A stretch of DNA of 64,000 nt. Source: an uncultured Muribaculaceae bacterium (GTDB lineage Bacteria > Bacteroidota > Bacteroidia > Bacteroidales > Muribaculaceae). Positions 25,899 through 34,940 of the stretch are shown here, one piece after another. The notes under the pieces are model-generated. The model did no database searches and was not told the origin of the DNA. It worked only from the letters and a program-made list of their open reading frames with translations. A program made the translations under genes and the position numbers. The DNA lies in contig CAJTOZ010000010.1 of the NCBI GenBank assembly GCA_910578095.1, positions 12,160 to 76,159 of the forward strand, given 5' to 3'. How positions within the stretch are numbered: the stretch's first letter is position 1; the number at the start of each line of letters is the position of its first letter.

Positions 25899-26570
25899 TT
25901 ACAAGGTGCTTATGGTATAATTTCTGACAGGATTGCCGCCGGCGTCCAAAAAGCGCAGGCAGAAATCGCTCATGCCGGGACCGTTGATGATGGCGCCGCG
26001 CACGATGTTGCGTCCTTTCTTCAAGGTGATGCGTTGCGACATGGCGTCGTCCTGCACCATGCGCCTATCGCCCGACAAAAGTAACGCTTCCTGACCGTTG
26101 ATCCACCACATTGAGGCCGAATTGGAGCCGGCCGACATGCGCACATCGGGAATGTCCTCATCGCAGTCAATGGCTGTGACCACGTGGAAAAGCACCCCGT
26201 AGAAAGGTTGGTTGAGGTTGGTGGCAAATCTGAACAGCTTGATATTGAACATGTTGCTATCCAGTGCATGCCAGCGTAATTTTTTCTTCCCCACGGCCAC
26301 TTTCTGTCCATCGCGTGGCCACATTGATGTCTGCCCCTTGTAGAATTCCTTACCGAAAGTCTCGCGCAGGTAGCTATCGGTGAAAATGGTGTTGCTGTGT
26401 ACAGGCACTTCTATGGGCTCGAGCACCAGCCACCGGCCTATAAAACCGGCCGTGTCGGGTAGGCTGTGCGCACCTTCAGCAGTTGAAAAGTATGGATGCA
26501 GCGGATTTTCTGAAGCATTCGCTGCGATGCATGCCGAGACTATCAGCATGACGTATAATAGTCGTAGCAT
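25899..26570 (-). CDS. Secreted protein of unknown function in the xylan cluster
   Basis: The 223-residue protein has a signal peptide (cleavage near ANASE). It contains GRWLVLEPIEVPVHSN and beta-rich segments such as FYGVLFHVVTAIDCDEDIPD and SASMWWINGQEALLLSGDRR. A GxxxxWxxNG-type turn and a jelly-roll-like ending recall the extra beta-sandwich domains appended to acetylxylan or feruloyl esterases. No catalytic motif was seen, so it may be a carbohydrate-binding or chaperone-like partner. It lies six bases from the esterase and four bases from the GH43-ricin gene, clearly one operon. Confidence 0.6.
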   Translation of the reverse strand: MLRLLYVMLIVSACIAANASENPLHPYFSTAEGAHSLPDTAGFIGRWLVLEPIEVPVHSNTIFTDSYLRETFGKEFYKGQTSMWPRDGQKVAVGKKKLRWHALDSNMFNIKLFRFATNLNQPFYGVLFHVVTAIDCDEDIPDVRMSAGSNSASMWWINGQEALLLSGDRRMVQDDAMSQRITLKKGRNIVRGAIINGPGMSDFCLRFLDAGGNPVRNYTISTL

Positions 26571-26576
26571 ATGAGA

Positions 26577-27686
26577 TCAGTCTTTAAATAGTTGTTGGGC
26601 AAAACGGTAAAGGCTCTCTCTCCACACGGGCCAGGTGTGGCCTCCCGGTGTCTCGAAGTACTCGTAGCGTATGCCGAGCCGGTCGAAACGTCCGCGCATT
26701 ATGTTGCAGTTGCGCCATGCTATGTCTTCGGGGCCGCCCATCGTCAGATAGAAACTGCGGAAGCGCCGGTTGTAGCCGTCGCAGTCGGCTGCGAGCATGT
26801 CGTAGTATTTTTCAACGTCAAGGCCCATTCCTGCTGGAGCTTTGCTGTCGGCCCACCATCCGGAACTGAACACTCCGACGTAGCTGAACAGCTCGGGGTG
26901 GGAGATGGCGGTGTTGAGGGCCTGTATGCCGCCCATCGAGAGCCCGGCGAGGGCGCGCCCGGAGGATGTGGTGTCCACGCAGTAGGTGCTTTCAACAAGA
27001 GGAATGCAGTCGCCGATCAGTTCATTCGTGAAGTCCCGGCTGTTGCCGTCGCACATCACTATTACCATAGGCTTGGCCATTCCGGCGGCTATGAGATTGT
27101 CGAGAATTATATCGGCACGTCCCTGGGTGCACCATCCGCGCTGGTCCTCGCCGCCGCCATGCTGTAGATAAAGCACAGGATACGTTTTATCGGGGGAGGT
27201 GTGGTAGCATGGAGGAGTGTACACCATCATCTGCTTCCAGGTGCTGTCGGGCGTGGAGTAGTATCTGCGCATGGCAGTTTCTCCATGTGGCACGTGCGAT
27301 ATACTGAAACGCGTGTCGCCGGCGGGATAGGGAATCTCGATACCGCTTGCCGCCACACCGCAGCCGTAGAAAGTCTCGCTTGCGGGATCGGCCACGCGGG
27401 CTCCATCCACGTCGATGAAGTAGTAGTGGAATCCGGGCCCGAGGCTGTCGGTGATGCAGTACCATGCTCCGTCGCTTCCGCGTGTGGCATTGTATTTATT
27501 GCCGATGTCCACTTTCACAGACTGCGCGTCTGGCGCTACTATCCGGAATTCGGCGCGGTTGCCGGGCAGTATGCGCGGGTATGTGGAGCGGCGCACTGCA
27601 TATTCGGATGTGGTGTGGGGCGGGGGTGAGGCTATCGCTATGCCGGAGGCCAAAGCGAAAATGACGGGTAAAATTTTATTTTTCAT
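26577..27686 (-). CDS. CE1-family esterase (feruloyl or acetylxylan esterase type)
   Basis: The 369-residue secreted protein has a signal peptide (to about residue 19). An N-terminal E-set/CBM48-like domain (about 25-115) contains FRIVAPDAQSVKVDIG and GFHYYFIDVDGARVADP. The alpha/beta-hydrolase domain has VLYLQHGGGEDQRGW (oxyanion region) and nucleophile elbow GLSMGG, with a late HTWPVWR His. This layout is typical of CE1 enzymes that remove ferulate or acetyl groups from xylan. It is the first gene of the xylan-enzyme cluster, 50 bases downstream of the AlwI-like gene; no promoter element was found in that gap. Confidence 0.87.
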   Translation of the reverse strand: MKNKILPVIFALASGIAIASPPPHTTSEYAVRRSTYPRILPGNRAEFRIVAPDAQSVKVDIGNKYNATRGSDGAWYCITDSLGPGFHYYFIDVDGARVADPASETFYGCGVAASGIEIPYPAGDTRFSISHVPHGETAMRRYYSTPDSTWKQMMVYTPPCYHTSPDKTYPVLYLQHGGGEDQRGWCTQGRADIILDNLIAAGMAKPMVIVMCDGNSRDFTNELIGDCIPLVESTYCVDTTSSGRALAGLSMGGIQALNTAISHPELFSYVGVFSSGWWADSKAPAGMGLDVEKYYDMLAADCDGYNRRFRSFYLTMGGPEDIAWRNCNIMRGRFDRLGIRYEYFETPGGHTWPVWRESLYRFAQQLFKD

Positions 27687-27736
27687 GGTGGTATGGTGGT
27701 CTTGGGAGTGTTTTTTTTACCGGTGGGCGGCGAGCG

Positions 27737-29413
27737 CTATTCCGGCCAGTTGAGTGCCGCTTCGATGAGCTCTCTGTACCAGGTGTCGGGGTTGTCGGTG
27801 GCTCCGGCGCTTTCGCGGGAAAACTCGAACAGGCGGCGGATGCTTTCGGCCGTAGGCTTGTCGTGGGCTGTGCGTGTCTGCTCGAGCATCTGCCGGAACA
27901 CAGCCAGCGGCAGCGGCACGATGATGCTTCGGCCTCCATAGAAAGGGATGTCGAGTTTGTGCAGGGTGAAGAAGTGGGCTATGCAGGCTTCATTGATATT
28001 CGGCGCCACAAAGAGGCAGTAGGCGGGTTTGCCGCACGCCTTTTTCAGTTTGCCGAGATGGCGCGACACGGGTTCGCCTTCCATCTCATACTGTTTCTGG
28101 CCGGAGGCCATAGTCACCTCTACGGCCACGGCGAAGTCGCCGTAGTCGCACACGATGTCGGGTTGGTTGCCCTGCGCGGTCGACAGTGGTTCTCCGAAGT
28201 CGTCGAAGCGGAGGTTTGCTTTAATATCGCCTCCGTTGAGCATCGTCATGGCGCGCCATGTGTTCCACTCGAGCATCAGCGGGGCGTCGTAGAGCTCGCC
28301 GTTCAGAATCTGGCGGAATGTGTCCTGCACGCTGTCGTAGGCCCGGAAGTCCTTCAGCTCGCGCACCTGACGGTGGAGTGTCTCGTCCTTGCGTCGCTCG
28401 AGGGCATCGGCGTAGATGTCTTTCAGCTCCTGCAGGCCTATGGTGTCGTCTGTGGCTATTTCCGGGAAGGTGGTGGCGATTTTATCCACCAGATTCGTGC
28501 GGTTGTCGGTAAGCAGGACCGGCGTATCCGTGTCGCCGAGATAGGCTATGTAGGCCGCGCGGTCGTCAACGAAGCATGGCTCGCGGTCCACCGTACGGAG
28601 AATGAAGTCTACGTCGGCGATTTTCTCATCGGCTATGCTCAGGGATTTCCCGACATGCGACACCTTCACCACGCCGGTGGCGCGCAGATAGCGGAAGCAG
28701 GCATCGGCGTAGTCGCGCATGTTGGAGGCCTTGGTACGCAGAAAATTAGTGGCCGAAGAGTTGGTGCTCTCGCGGGTGGAAGTGTCGCCGCTGGCGAGTT
28801 GATGCGAGTATATTTCCCGTAGCTCGTTTTCGAAGTACTGTCCGGCAAAGTCGCGGTAGCTTCCCCTGTTGTGTTCCTTGGCGCTGCGGAAGGCCTCTAT
28901 TTTCTGTACTATGCGGTCGAAGTCGCGGTAGTCGGTGAGTTGCAGGGCAAACATCTTCAGCTCATCGAATTTCAGCGTGCCGAAATATCGGATGAGGCGC
29001 AGTATCTCCAGATAGGGCTTGATGCGGAATGGGGCTGCCTTGCCTGACGGCACGTGGTAGGGCGACGGAATCTGGAACTTGAGCAACTGCCGCAGGAATA
29101 TCTCGTCGGTGCGCCGGGCTGATATCAGGGCACGGCCGGCAGGGGTGAGCGCGATGACAGGCTTGAGTGTTACGAAACCGAGTGTCTGCGGGGCGCGGCT
29201 GATGCGGTCGCGGGCACTGAACGCAGGATCGTTCTCTCCTTTGCCATGGAAGAAGTTCTGATCCTTGAGCACACCCATGAAGGCTGTCTGGGTGGCGTGG
29301 TTCCACGGGTAGCCTCCGAAATACTGGTCCAGCAGGGCTATTTCCGGGCTCATCTTTGCCGGGGTGCGCGGAGATGTGGTAAGAAACACCACTTTGCTGT
29401 CGATGCGTGCCAT
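27737..29413 (-). CDS. AlwI-family type II restriction endonuclease
   Basis: The 558-residue cytoplasmic protein has the block FFHGKGENDPAFSARDRIS followed by LGFVTLKPVIALTPAGRAL, a winged-helix-like region of AlwI/N.BstNBI-type enzymes. The C-terminal catalytic part reads QPDIVCDYGDFAVAVEVTMA, then EMEGEPVSRHLGKLKK, a PD...EVT nuclease core. AlwI cuts near GGATC; the adjacent Dam-type methylase fits that specificity, but the recognition site here is not proven. It is co-transcribed with the methylase (17-base gap). Confidence 0.82.
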   Translation of the reverse strand: MARIDSKVVFLTTSPRTPAKMSPEIALLDQYFGGYPWNHATQTAFMGVLKDQNFFHGKGENDPAFSARDRISRAPQTLGFVTLKPVIALTPAGRALISARRTDEIFLRQLLKFQIPSPYHVPSGKAAPFRIKPYLEILRLIRYFGTLKFDELKMFALQLTDYRDFDRIVQKIEAFRSAKEHNRGSYRDFAGQYFENELREIYSHQLASGDTSTRESTNSSATNFLRTKASNMRDYADACFRYLRATGVVKVSHVGKSLSIADEKIADVDFILRTVDREPCFVDDRAAYIAYLGDTDTPVLLTDNRTNLVDKIATTFPEIATDDTIGLQELKDIYADALERRKDETLHRQVRELKDFRAYDSVQDTFRQILNGELYDAPLMLEWNTWRAMTMLNGGDIKANLRFDDFGEPLSTAQGNQPDIVCDYGDFAVAVEVTMASGQKQYEMEGEPVSRHLGKLKKACGKPAYCLFVAPNINEACIAHFFTLHKLDIPFYGGRSIIVPLPLAVFRQMLEQTRTAHDKPTAESIRRLFEFSRESAGATDNPDTWYRELIEAALNWPE

Positions 29414-29430
29414 TGGGGGGGAGAGATTGG

Positions 29431-30279
29431 TCAGTTTGTGACGAGAATATGCGATGCGGCCGCGCGGAAACGGTTGCGTATGTTCACGGAATATCTCTTG
29501 CCGTATTCATCCACTATATGCCCGTTGTAGAGCTCCTCCGTGAGCGGTGTGCGGCCTATTACCATGAGTGCCGGGCATGGGAGGTTGACAAAATCGGCGG
29601 CCAGGCGGCGATGGTCGTCCTCGCTGAATCCGTCGCGGTATTGAGGGTTGCCGTAGTCGGAGAACACACAGTCGTAGGGTGGGTCAAGAAACACAAAATC
29701 GCCCGGCTCGCACATGTCGAAGATGTCGCTGTAGTCGGTGTTGTGTATCTCGGCGCGTTGCAGCAGCCGGCGGTGTGCCTCGCTCACGGTGTCGGTGTTG
29801 AGGCGCGCGTAACGTCCGAACGGCACATTGAACTCGCCGCGGGCATTGTAGCGTATCATGCCGGAGTAGGCGGTCTTGTTGATGAAATAATATAGCGCGG
29901 CATCGGTATATGTTTTGTCGGTCAGGCCATTGAACATTGCGCGCAGGCGGTAGTACAGCTCTTCGTTGCCGTCGTCCACGCGGTTGTCGGGATGGGCTGC
30001 CTTGAGTGCTTCAAAAGCCTTGCGGTTTTCGGCGTAAACGTTTTCCAGAGCGGTGAGTTCGGCGTGCACGCGGTTGAAATCGTCGCGCACGCCGGTATAG
30101 AACGCTATCAGCGAGGTGTTTATGTCGTTTATGATTGCGGCTTCGGGTTCAAGATGGAAAAACAGCGCGCCCCCTCCGAGGAAAGGCTCGATGTAGCGCC
30201 CGGCAAAGTCCGGAATGTGCTGCATTATGCGAGGCAGCTCACGGGTTTTGCCGCCTCTGTATTTGATCATTGGTTTCAT
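29431..30279 (-). CDS. Dam-family DNA adenine N6-methyltransferase
   Basis: The 282-residue size is right for D12-class Dam enzymes. Motif I region IKYRGGKTRELP plus FLGGGALFFH binds AdoMet. Motif IV DPPYD, in FVFLDPPYDCVFSDYGN, is the catalytic segment. IINDINTSLIAFYTGV and NKTAYSGMIRYN also match the family. It transfers methyl to adenine, probably in GATC-containing sites, protecting DNA from the adjacent AlwI-like endonuclease. The order is methylase first, then nuclease, on one transcript, 23 bases after the cytidylate-kinase-like gene. Confidence 0.92.
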   Translation of the reverse strand: MKPMIKYRGGKTRELPRIMQHIPDFAGRYIEPFLGGGALFFHLEPEAAIINDINTSLIAFYTGVRDDFNRVHAELTALENVYAENRKAFEALKAAHPDNRVDDGNEELYYRLRAMFNGLTDKTYTDAALYYFINKTAYSGMIRYNARGEFNVPFGRYARLNTDTVSEAHRRLLQRAEIHNTDYSDIFDMCEPGDFVFLDPPYDCVFSDYGNPQYRDGFSEDDHRRLAADFVNLPCPALMVIGRTPLTEELYNGHIVDEYGKRYSVNIRNRFRAAASHILVTN

Positions 30280-30302
30280 TGGCGCTCAGCCGGAGAGAGG
30301 AG

Positions 30303-30938
30303 TCAGATGTTTTGTCCGAGACGGGTCCGGAGATAGCTTATGATGAGATCTACGCTTTGTTCCATGGGCAGAAGCGAGGAGTCGAGTGTGAGATCGTAGC
30401 TCCGTGCGTCGCCCCATGTCTTATCGGTATAGAAATTGTAGAACGCGGCGCGCAGTTTGTTGGCGCGGCGTGCGAGAGTGCGGGCCTCGTCGGGGCTGAG
30501 GGCATCGTGGCGCTCTATTATGCGGCTCACGCATGCCGCCTCGGGCGCATGCACGAAAATGTTGATTGTGTTCGGGACGTCACGCAGCACATAGTCGGCC
30601 GTGCGCCCCACTATCACGCAGCTTTCGCGTGCGGAGAGCTCCCTGATATAGTCGCATTGCGCTTTGTAGATGCTGTCGGAGCTGATGGTTGTGGGGTCGG
30701 AATACCACGACATGGGATTGAAGCCATGGGCGAATGAAAACACGCCGGAGATGAATCGTGGCATCCGCTCGTCGTTGCGCTCGAAATATTCGGGCGCTAC
30801 TCCGGCCTGGCGGGCGGCCTCAAGCAGCAGGCGCTTGTCGTAGAATGGTATGCCGAGCCTGTCGGCCAGAAGACGGCCGAGCACCCGGCCGCCGCTGCCG
30901 AATGTGCGGCCCACTGTTATGACGTATTTCTTGTCCAT
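30303..30938 (-). CDS. Cytidylate-kinase-like protein
   Basis: The 211-residue protein starts MDKKYVITVGRTFGSGGRVL, a P-loop of the cytidylate kinase-like (Cytidylate_kin2) family. GIPFYDKRLL and the LID-like ECVIVGRTADYVLRD region follow. These proteins phosphorylate nucleoside monophosphates or are uncharacterised relatives. The start at 30938 fits the -7 element; an upstream ATG at 30989 would lie before the promoter. It heads a transcript continuing into the R-M genes. Confidence 0.83.
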   Translation of the reverse strand: MDKKYVITVGRTFGSGGRVLGRLLADRLGIPFYDKRLLLEAARQAGVAPEYFERNDERMPRFISGVFSFAHGFNPMSWYSDPTTISSDSIYKAQCDYIRELSARESCVIVGRTADYVLRDVPNTINIFVHAPEAACVSRIIERHDALSPDEARTLARRANKLRAAFYNFYTDKTWGDARSYDLTLDSSLLPMEQSVDLIISYLRTRLGQNI

Positions 30939-30966
30939 GGGGTGGTGTGTTGTGGGTGATGTATCG

Positions 30967-30974
30967 CAAAGATA
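30967..30974 (-). promoter_or_regulatory. Bacteroidota -7 element (TATCTTTG) for the kinase and R-M genes
   Basis: It matches TAnnTTTG, 29 bases before the start codon on the minus strand. Confidence 0.6.
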
Positions 30975-31032
30975 GCAAACCCGCGGCAATTATGCAACGG
31001 GTCGGTGCGTTTTTTATGGCGTGGAAGTAGTG

Positions 31033-31788
31033 TCAGTCCATGTCGCGGCGCAGTTGCCACCGTATCCTCATGGCGGCTGCGCGGGATCCGTCGGCATGTA
31101 CGATCTCGCAGTCGGCCGACTGTCCGTCGGCGCTTGGCGCCACGCGCAGGGATGCCGTGTCGCCGTAGCGCAGTTCGCGGTTGAAGGCCATGTCGATGCG
31201 GCCCACGGCGTATCGGTCGTGATGGCTCAGGGGCCAGTGGTCGAGCACCCGGGCGAGATAGCGCACGGTGTTGACGTGGCGGTTGAAGTCTATGTCGCTG
31301 TAGCTGAAGTGCAGTGGCTCTTGGCTCGCGCTGTCTGCCAGTGTCGGGATGCGTCGTGCCGGCGAGATGCCGCAAGGCTTGTCGAGGCATGGGATGGCGT
31401 CGCGCTCGAAGTCGGAGAGATCGGCCATGGTGCGGCGGCGCATGTCGATGGCCACCCATGTGGAGTGGGCGCGGCCCACTATGTTGCCTCCGCCATCGGT
31501 GAGTTCAAACGCGCGATCGCTGAAATGGCGGTTGTACGATTCCACCCAGGTGCTCAGGGCGTAGTCTTCGTTGATGCCCGGATAGCGGTATATCTCCAGG
31601 CTGATGCGGCTGAGCACCCATCCTATTCCGGCTGTGCGCAGCTGCTCGTAGCCCACTTCAAGACAGTTGGCATGGCGGGTGGCTATCTCTATGATACGTT
31701 CCACGAGCAGTGTTACGGGCGCGAGCGAGTGGGCGTCGCTCTCGCCTGCCGTGAGGTTGTAGTGGCTGTTGAATAGGGCTTGGTGCAT
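31033..31788 (-). CDS. Acyl-ACP thioesterase (FatA-like)
   Basis: The 251-residue double-hotdog protein has the catalytic block YSDIDFNRHVNTVRYLARVL (Asn and His as in plant-type FatA/FatB) and a first hotdog with GIGWVLSRISLEIYRYPGI. It hydrolyses acyl-ACP, releasing free fatty acid, and so sets chain length. It is cytoplasmic. The neighbouring genes give no functional link. No clear -7 element was found upstream; the ppiD terminator at 31880-31918 separates it from the gene before. Confidence 0.9.
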   Translation of the reverse strand: MHQALFNSHYNLTAGESDAHSLAPVTLLVERIIEIATRHANCLEVGYEQLRTAGIGWVLSRISLEIYRYPGINEDYALSTWVESYNRHFSDRAFELTDGGGNIVGRAHSTWVAIDMRRRTMADLSDFERDAIPCLDKPCGISPARRIPTLADSASQEPLHFSYSDIDFNRHVNTVRYLARVLDHWPLSHHDRYAVGRIDMAFNRELRYGDTASLRVAPSADGQSADCEIVHADGSRAAAMRIRWQLRRDMD

Positions 31789-31879
31789 AATGCGAGAGGT
31801 TGGTGATGAGGGTATCTCGACTTGTGGCAGTCTTTATAGTAAAACGCCGCGGGGCGGCAATTGTTGCGGTGCCGGTAGA

Positions 31880-31918
31880 AAAAACGGGTCGGTGCCATTG
31901 TCGGCCCGACCCGTTTTT
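31880..31918 (-). terminator. Intrinsic terminator after the PpiD-type gene
   Basis: AAAAACGGGTCGG pairs with CCGACCCGTTTTT (13 bp). On the minus strand it ends in a T-run, 27 bases after the stop. Confidence 0.85.
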
Positions 31919-31944
31919 ATGTTATGGCTTTATGCAGCGGTGTG

Positions 31945-34038
31945 TTATTCCTGCACGGCGCTCTGCACGAAGTTGAGCGAGTGGTTCTTCACCTTGTTCT
32001 TGCCGAGCAGAAGCTGGAAGGGGGTGAAGTGGTTGATGCCCAGAGTCTGGTTGAAGCGGGCTGCGTACTCGTCGAAGTTGTAGGGACGGCCTTCGGTCTT
32101 GGAGTCGATGACCTGGAATACCACGATGCCGTTGTTGCCGGCGAGAGGACCTACCACGGTGCCCTGTTGGGCGGCAGCCACGGCGCCCTGTACGGCGCTT
32201 TCATTGAAGCCGATGCCGGGGAGCATGGCCTGGCTGAACACTACGTTGACGGTGTCGACCTTGGTTTCCATTGCATTGGCATATCCTGCCACGTCGTTGG
32301 CTTTGCCTGCGTACTGCTCCACGAGTGCCTGGCCGCGCTTTTTGGCGAGAGCCTGCATGCGCAGGTTGGAGTTGATGGCGGGAGCGTTGTGGGGGAGATA
32401 GTCGCCGGTGTAGATGTCCTTGACGGCGATAGCCATGATGTAGGTCTGCTTGTTGTCCTGGAACGAGGGCGAAACCTGTCCCTTGCGTGCGTCCATGGCC
32501 CATTTCACAGCGCCGCGGCTATCTGCCACATTGCCCACGAGGGGAGTGGAGGCGCTCACCATGGCAGGCACGGTGGTGTAGCCGTTCTCGGCTGCGTTGG
32601 CGCTGAAGTCGTCGGCCGAAGAGTTGGCGGCGAGGAATGTGTTGAGGTCGCTGGAGAGCTGGCCAAGTGTCTCGTTGGAGGGGTCGATGGTGTACTCTAT
32701 CACGGCGAGGTCATAGAAGGGCACGGGTGCGTGGCGGCGCTCCACACGGTAGATGCCGGCAGCCTGCTGGCCCTGGATGGAATCCGTATAGGCAAACGCT
32801 TCGCCGATGGTGGCCTGGGTGAGGCGTGCGGCGAGGCCTTCGGGGAATCCGCCGCCGAGTGCGGTCCAGGTGCTGTCGATGCCCATGAGGGTCTGGCCGT
32901 CGCTGAGCGATGCCATGGTGGCGCCACCGCGCACAGCAGTGAGGGCGCTGTCGAGGAGCTCGGGGCTCTGTGCCATGAGATACGATACCTGGATGGAGTC
33001 GATATTGTTTTTCTTATCGATGAGCTTGGCGAGAGTGTAGGTGTCGCCGGTGTGGCTGAGCATCACGGCGGATCCTACGGTGGCGGTGTCGGCGAATGCC
33101 TTGAGCGCGCGGTCGGTGATCTGCGATGCGGGAGCGTCGATACGGTTCACGAGGAAGCGTGAGTTGGCGCTGACACCGTCGGTGCCGGGCTGGGCGTTGA
33201 GGGCCATGAGGGCGTCCTCAACAGCCTGCTGGCCGGCGAGGCGGTCGGCCTGCGAGGGCTCGATGCTTACGAGGATATACTCCACAGCGCGGCTTTCCTC
33301 GCCGAGGCGGTAGCTTTCTTTTGCTTCCTGCCATACGGCGCGCACGTCGTCGTCAGTTACGTCGACTTCAGGAGCGGCGGAAAGGCTCTTTGTGGTGTAG
33401 ATGATGCTGCGGGAGTTGGCGCCATCGTCGTACACGGCCTTGGCGTCAAGGGTGTTGGCGGTGAACAGGCCGGCCACGAGGCGGTTGAACTTCTCGCTCT
33501 TCATGGCAGCTTCCACATCGGCTTCGGTGGCAGCCCACGCAGCCTTGATCTGGTTGCCGATCTCGGGTGTGATGCCATACTTGGCGGGGTTGGTCATGGC
33601 ATCATATACGGCTGCGCCGGAGGGGGCGGGAAGGCCGAGCTGCTGCGAGAGAGCCGAGATGAAGCGGGCGGCTGCGGGATGAGGCATCTCGCCGGTCATG
33701 GCCTTGGAGAGCTCTGTGTCGGTGACGGTGATGCCGAGGCGGTCGTACTCCTTGTTGAGGAGCTGCTCCACGAGGAGCTCCTGGATTACGTTCTGGCTCA
33801 TGCGGTCGTTGTCGAACTGGCGGCCCTGTGCCTGGAACTGCTCGCTGAGCTGTGTCATTCGGCTCTGGTAGTCGTTGTAGTCTACTTTGGCGCCTGCGGC
33901 TTCAGCTACGGTCGTGCCCGAGCCGAAATATGTGCGGCCGGAGGTGAGGAAGTCGCCGAGGATGAATGCAAGGAGCGCTACGATGATGATTACGAAGAGC
34001 AGCACCGACTTGCTTCTGATTTTTTCTAATGTTGCCAT
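31945..34038 (-). CDS. PpiD/SurA-type membrane-anchored peptidyl-prolyl isomerase
   Basis: The 697-residue protein starts with a cytoplasmic basic stretch (MATLEKIRSKS) and one transmembrane helix (about 11-30). A SurA_N-like chaperone domain, YNDYQSRMTQLSEQFQAQGR, begins near residue 53. Parvulin-like rotamase segments lie in the middle, and a C-terminal part carries VVGPLAGNNGIVVFQVIDSK. It helps exported proteins fold in the periplasm. It is monocistronic, with its own promoter and terminator. Confidence 0.88.
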   Translation of the reverse strand: MATLEKIRSKSVLLFVIIIVALLAFILGDFLTSGRTYFGSGTTVAEAAGAKVDYNDYQSRMTQLSEQFQAQGRQFDNDRMSQNVIQELLVEQLLNKEYDRLGITVTDTELSKAMTGEMPHPAAARFISALSQQLGLPAPSGAAVYDAMTNPAKYGITPEIGNQIKAAWAATEADVEAAMKSEKFNRLVAGLFTANTLDAKAVYDDGANSRSIIYTTKSLSAAPEVDVTDDDVRAVWQEAKESYRLGEESRAVEYILVSIEPSQADRLAGQQAVEDALMALNAQPGTDGVSANSRFLVNRIDAPASQITDRALKAFADTATVGSAVMLSHTGDTYTLAKLIDKKNNIDSIQVSYLMAQSPELLDSALTAVRGGATMASLSDGQTLMGIDSTWTALGGGFPEGLAARLTQATIGEAFAYTDSIQGQQAAGIYRVERRHAPVPFYDLAVIEYTIDPSNETLGQLSSDLNTFLAANSSADDFSANAAENGYTTVPAMVSASTPLVGNVADSRGAVKWAMDARKGQVSPSFQDNKQTYIMAIAVKDIYTGDYLPHNAPAINSNLRMQALAKKRGQALVEQYAGKANDVAGYANAMETKVDTVNVVFSQAMLPGIGFNESAVQGAVAAAQQGTVVGPLAGNNGIVVFQVIDSKTEGRPYNFDEYAARFNQTLGINHFTPFQLLLGKNKVKNHSLNFVQSAVQE

Positions 34039-34085
34039 TGGATGATATGAGTGGTTTTTTTATTATTTTTTTCGATATAAGCGCA

Positions 34086-34093
34086 CAAAGATA
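34086..34093 (-). promoter_or_regulatory. Bacteroidota -7 element (TATCTTTG) for the PpiD-type gene
   Basis: It matches TAnnTTTG, 48 bases before the start on the minus strand, between that gene and the terminator of the preceding one. Confidence 0.6.
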
Positions 34094-34114
34094 AGCAAAT
34101 TCCACCAACTATGC

Positions 34115-34143
34115 AAAAAAAGCGGGCTGCGGCCCGCTTTTTT
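34115..34143 (-). terminator. Intrinsic terminator after the 234-residue gene
   Basis: AAAAAAGCGGGC pairs with GCCCGCTTTTTT around a 4-base loop. It lies 24 bases beyond the stop. Confidence 0.87.
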
Positions 34144-34166
34144 ATGTCTGTGGTTTGAGTTAAATG

Positions 34167-34871
34167 CTATTTGTGGGTGCTTTTCCAGTCGGCCTGCTCG
34201 CGCTTGCGCATCGCTTTTGCTTCTTTTTTGGAGAGAATTTGTGGAGTGGAAGGCTCGTCGAAAGAAATATTGATGTCGGTGGTGCTGCTGATGGCGCTGC
34301 CGCCGAATATTCGGCGGTATTGACGGCCGTTGAGTTTGGCCACTACTGTTTCGCTTAAGGTGCGGATGTCGGACGGAGAAACCTTGGAGAGATCGGACGT
34401 GCTGAGCGTGCAGGTGGCAACCGCGCTCTCTATATCCATGTTGAGGCCGGCCCATCGGAGAGCTTTTTCGCTATCGGCGTCAAGGTTGTCCTTAAGGTTG
34501 TAGGTCAGGGTGGTGGTGCCATCGGTAGTCTCGACGGTGCACGACTTGTCGCTCACGCCCCCTGTGGGCACCGGCCATAAAGACTTGAATATATCGAGCT
34601 GGGGCATTGCTTCAGAGACAATGGTGTCGCTGCCGTTGTCGACAATGCGCTCGGGGTAGATGTCGTACACGGCTTGCGCCTTCTTGTCGCCGGTGCGCGG
34701 CAGATAGTACACCACGGTTCCGGTCTCGGTGAAGTCGCCGCCCGTGGATTCGCTTTTGTACTGATAGTGCGCGGTGTAGCGGGCCTCAAGTCGCGCCATA
34801 TCGCCATCATCGGCCGATACGAATTGTGCGCACAGGCAGGCGAGCAGAAGCAAAATAGTCTTTTTGTACAT
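34167..34871 (-). CDS. Secreted protein of unknown function
   Basis: The 234-residue protein has a signal peptide (cleavage near VSADD, residues 16-20). The mature part is beta-rich: YYLPRTGDKKAQAVYDIYPE, a TTDGTTTLTYNLKD hairpin, and a charged C-terminus KKEAKAMRKREQADWKSTHK. The general pattern recalls secreted Bacteroidota proteins with a GLPGY/DUF-type barrel, but no family was assigned. It is monocistronic with its own promoter and terminator. Periplasmic or outer-membrane associated. Confidence 0.6.
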   Translation of the reverse strand: MYKKTILLLLACLCAQFVSADDGDMARLEARYTAHYQYKSESTGGDFTETGTVVYYLPRTGDKKAQAVYDIYPERIVDNGSDTIVSEAMPQLDIFKSLWPVPTGGVSDKSCTVETTDGTTTLTYNLKDNLDADSEKALRWAGLNMDIESAVATCTLSTSDLSKVSPSDIRTLSETVVAKLNGRQYRRIFGGSAISSTTDINISFDEPSTPQILSKKEAKAMRKREQADWKSTHK

Positions 34872-34940
34872 GGTGGGGGTGTTTTACGTTGGTCTACATT
34901 ATTGATAAGTCTGTCATAGGCTGATGGCTCGGATTCTCAG

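Noticed and set aside
20884..27686. Full polysaccharide-utilisation locus
   Set aside because: SusC/SusD and a regulator are missing; the susCD operon at 56.8-61.7 kb is 29 kb away with no shared features, so linking them is not justified.
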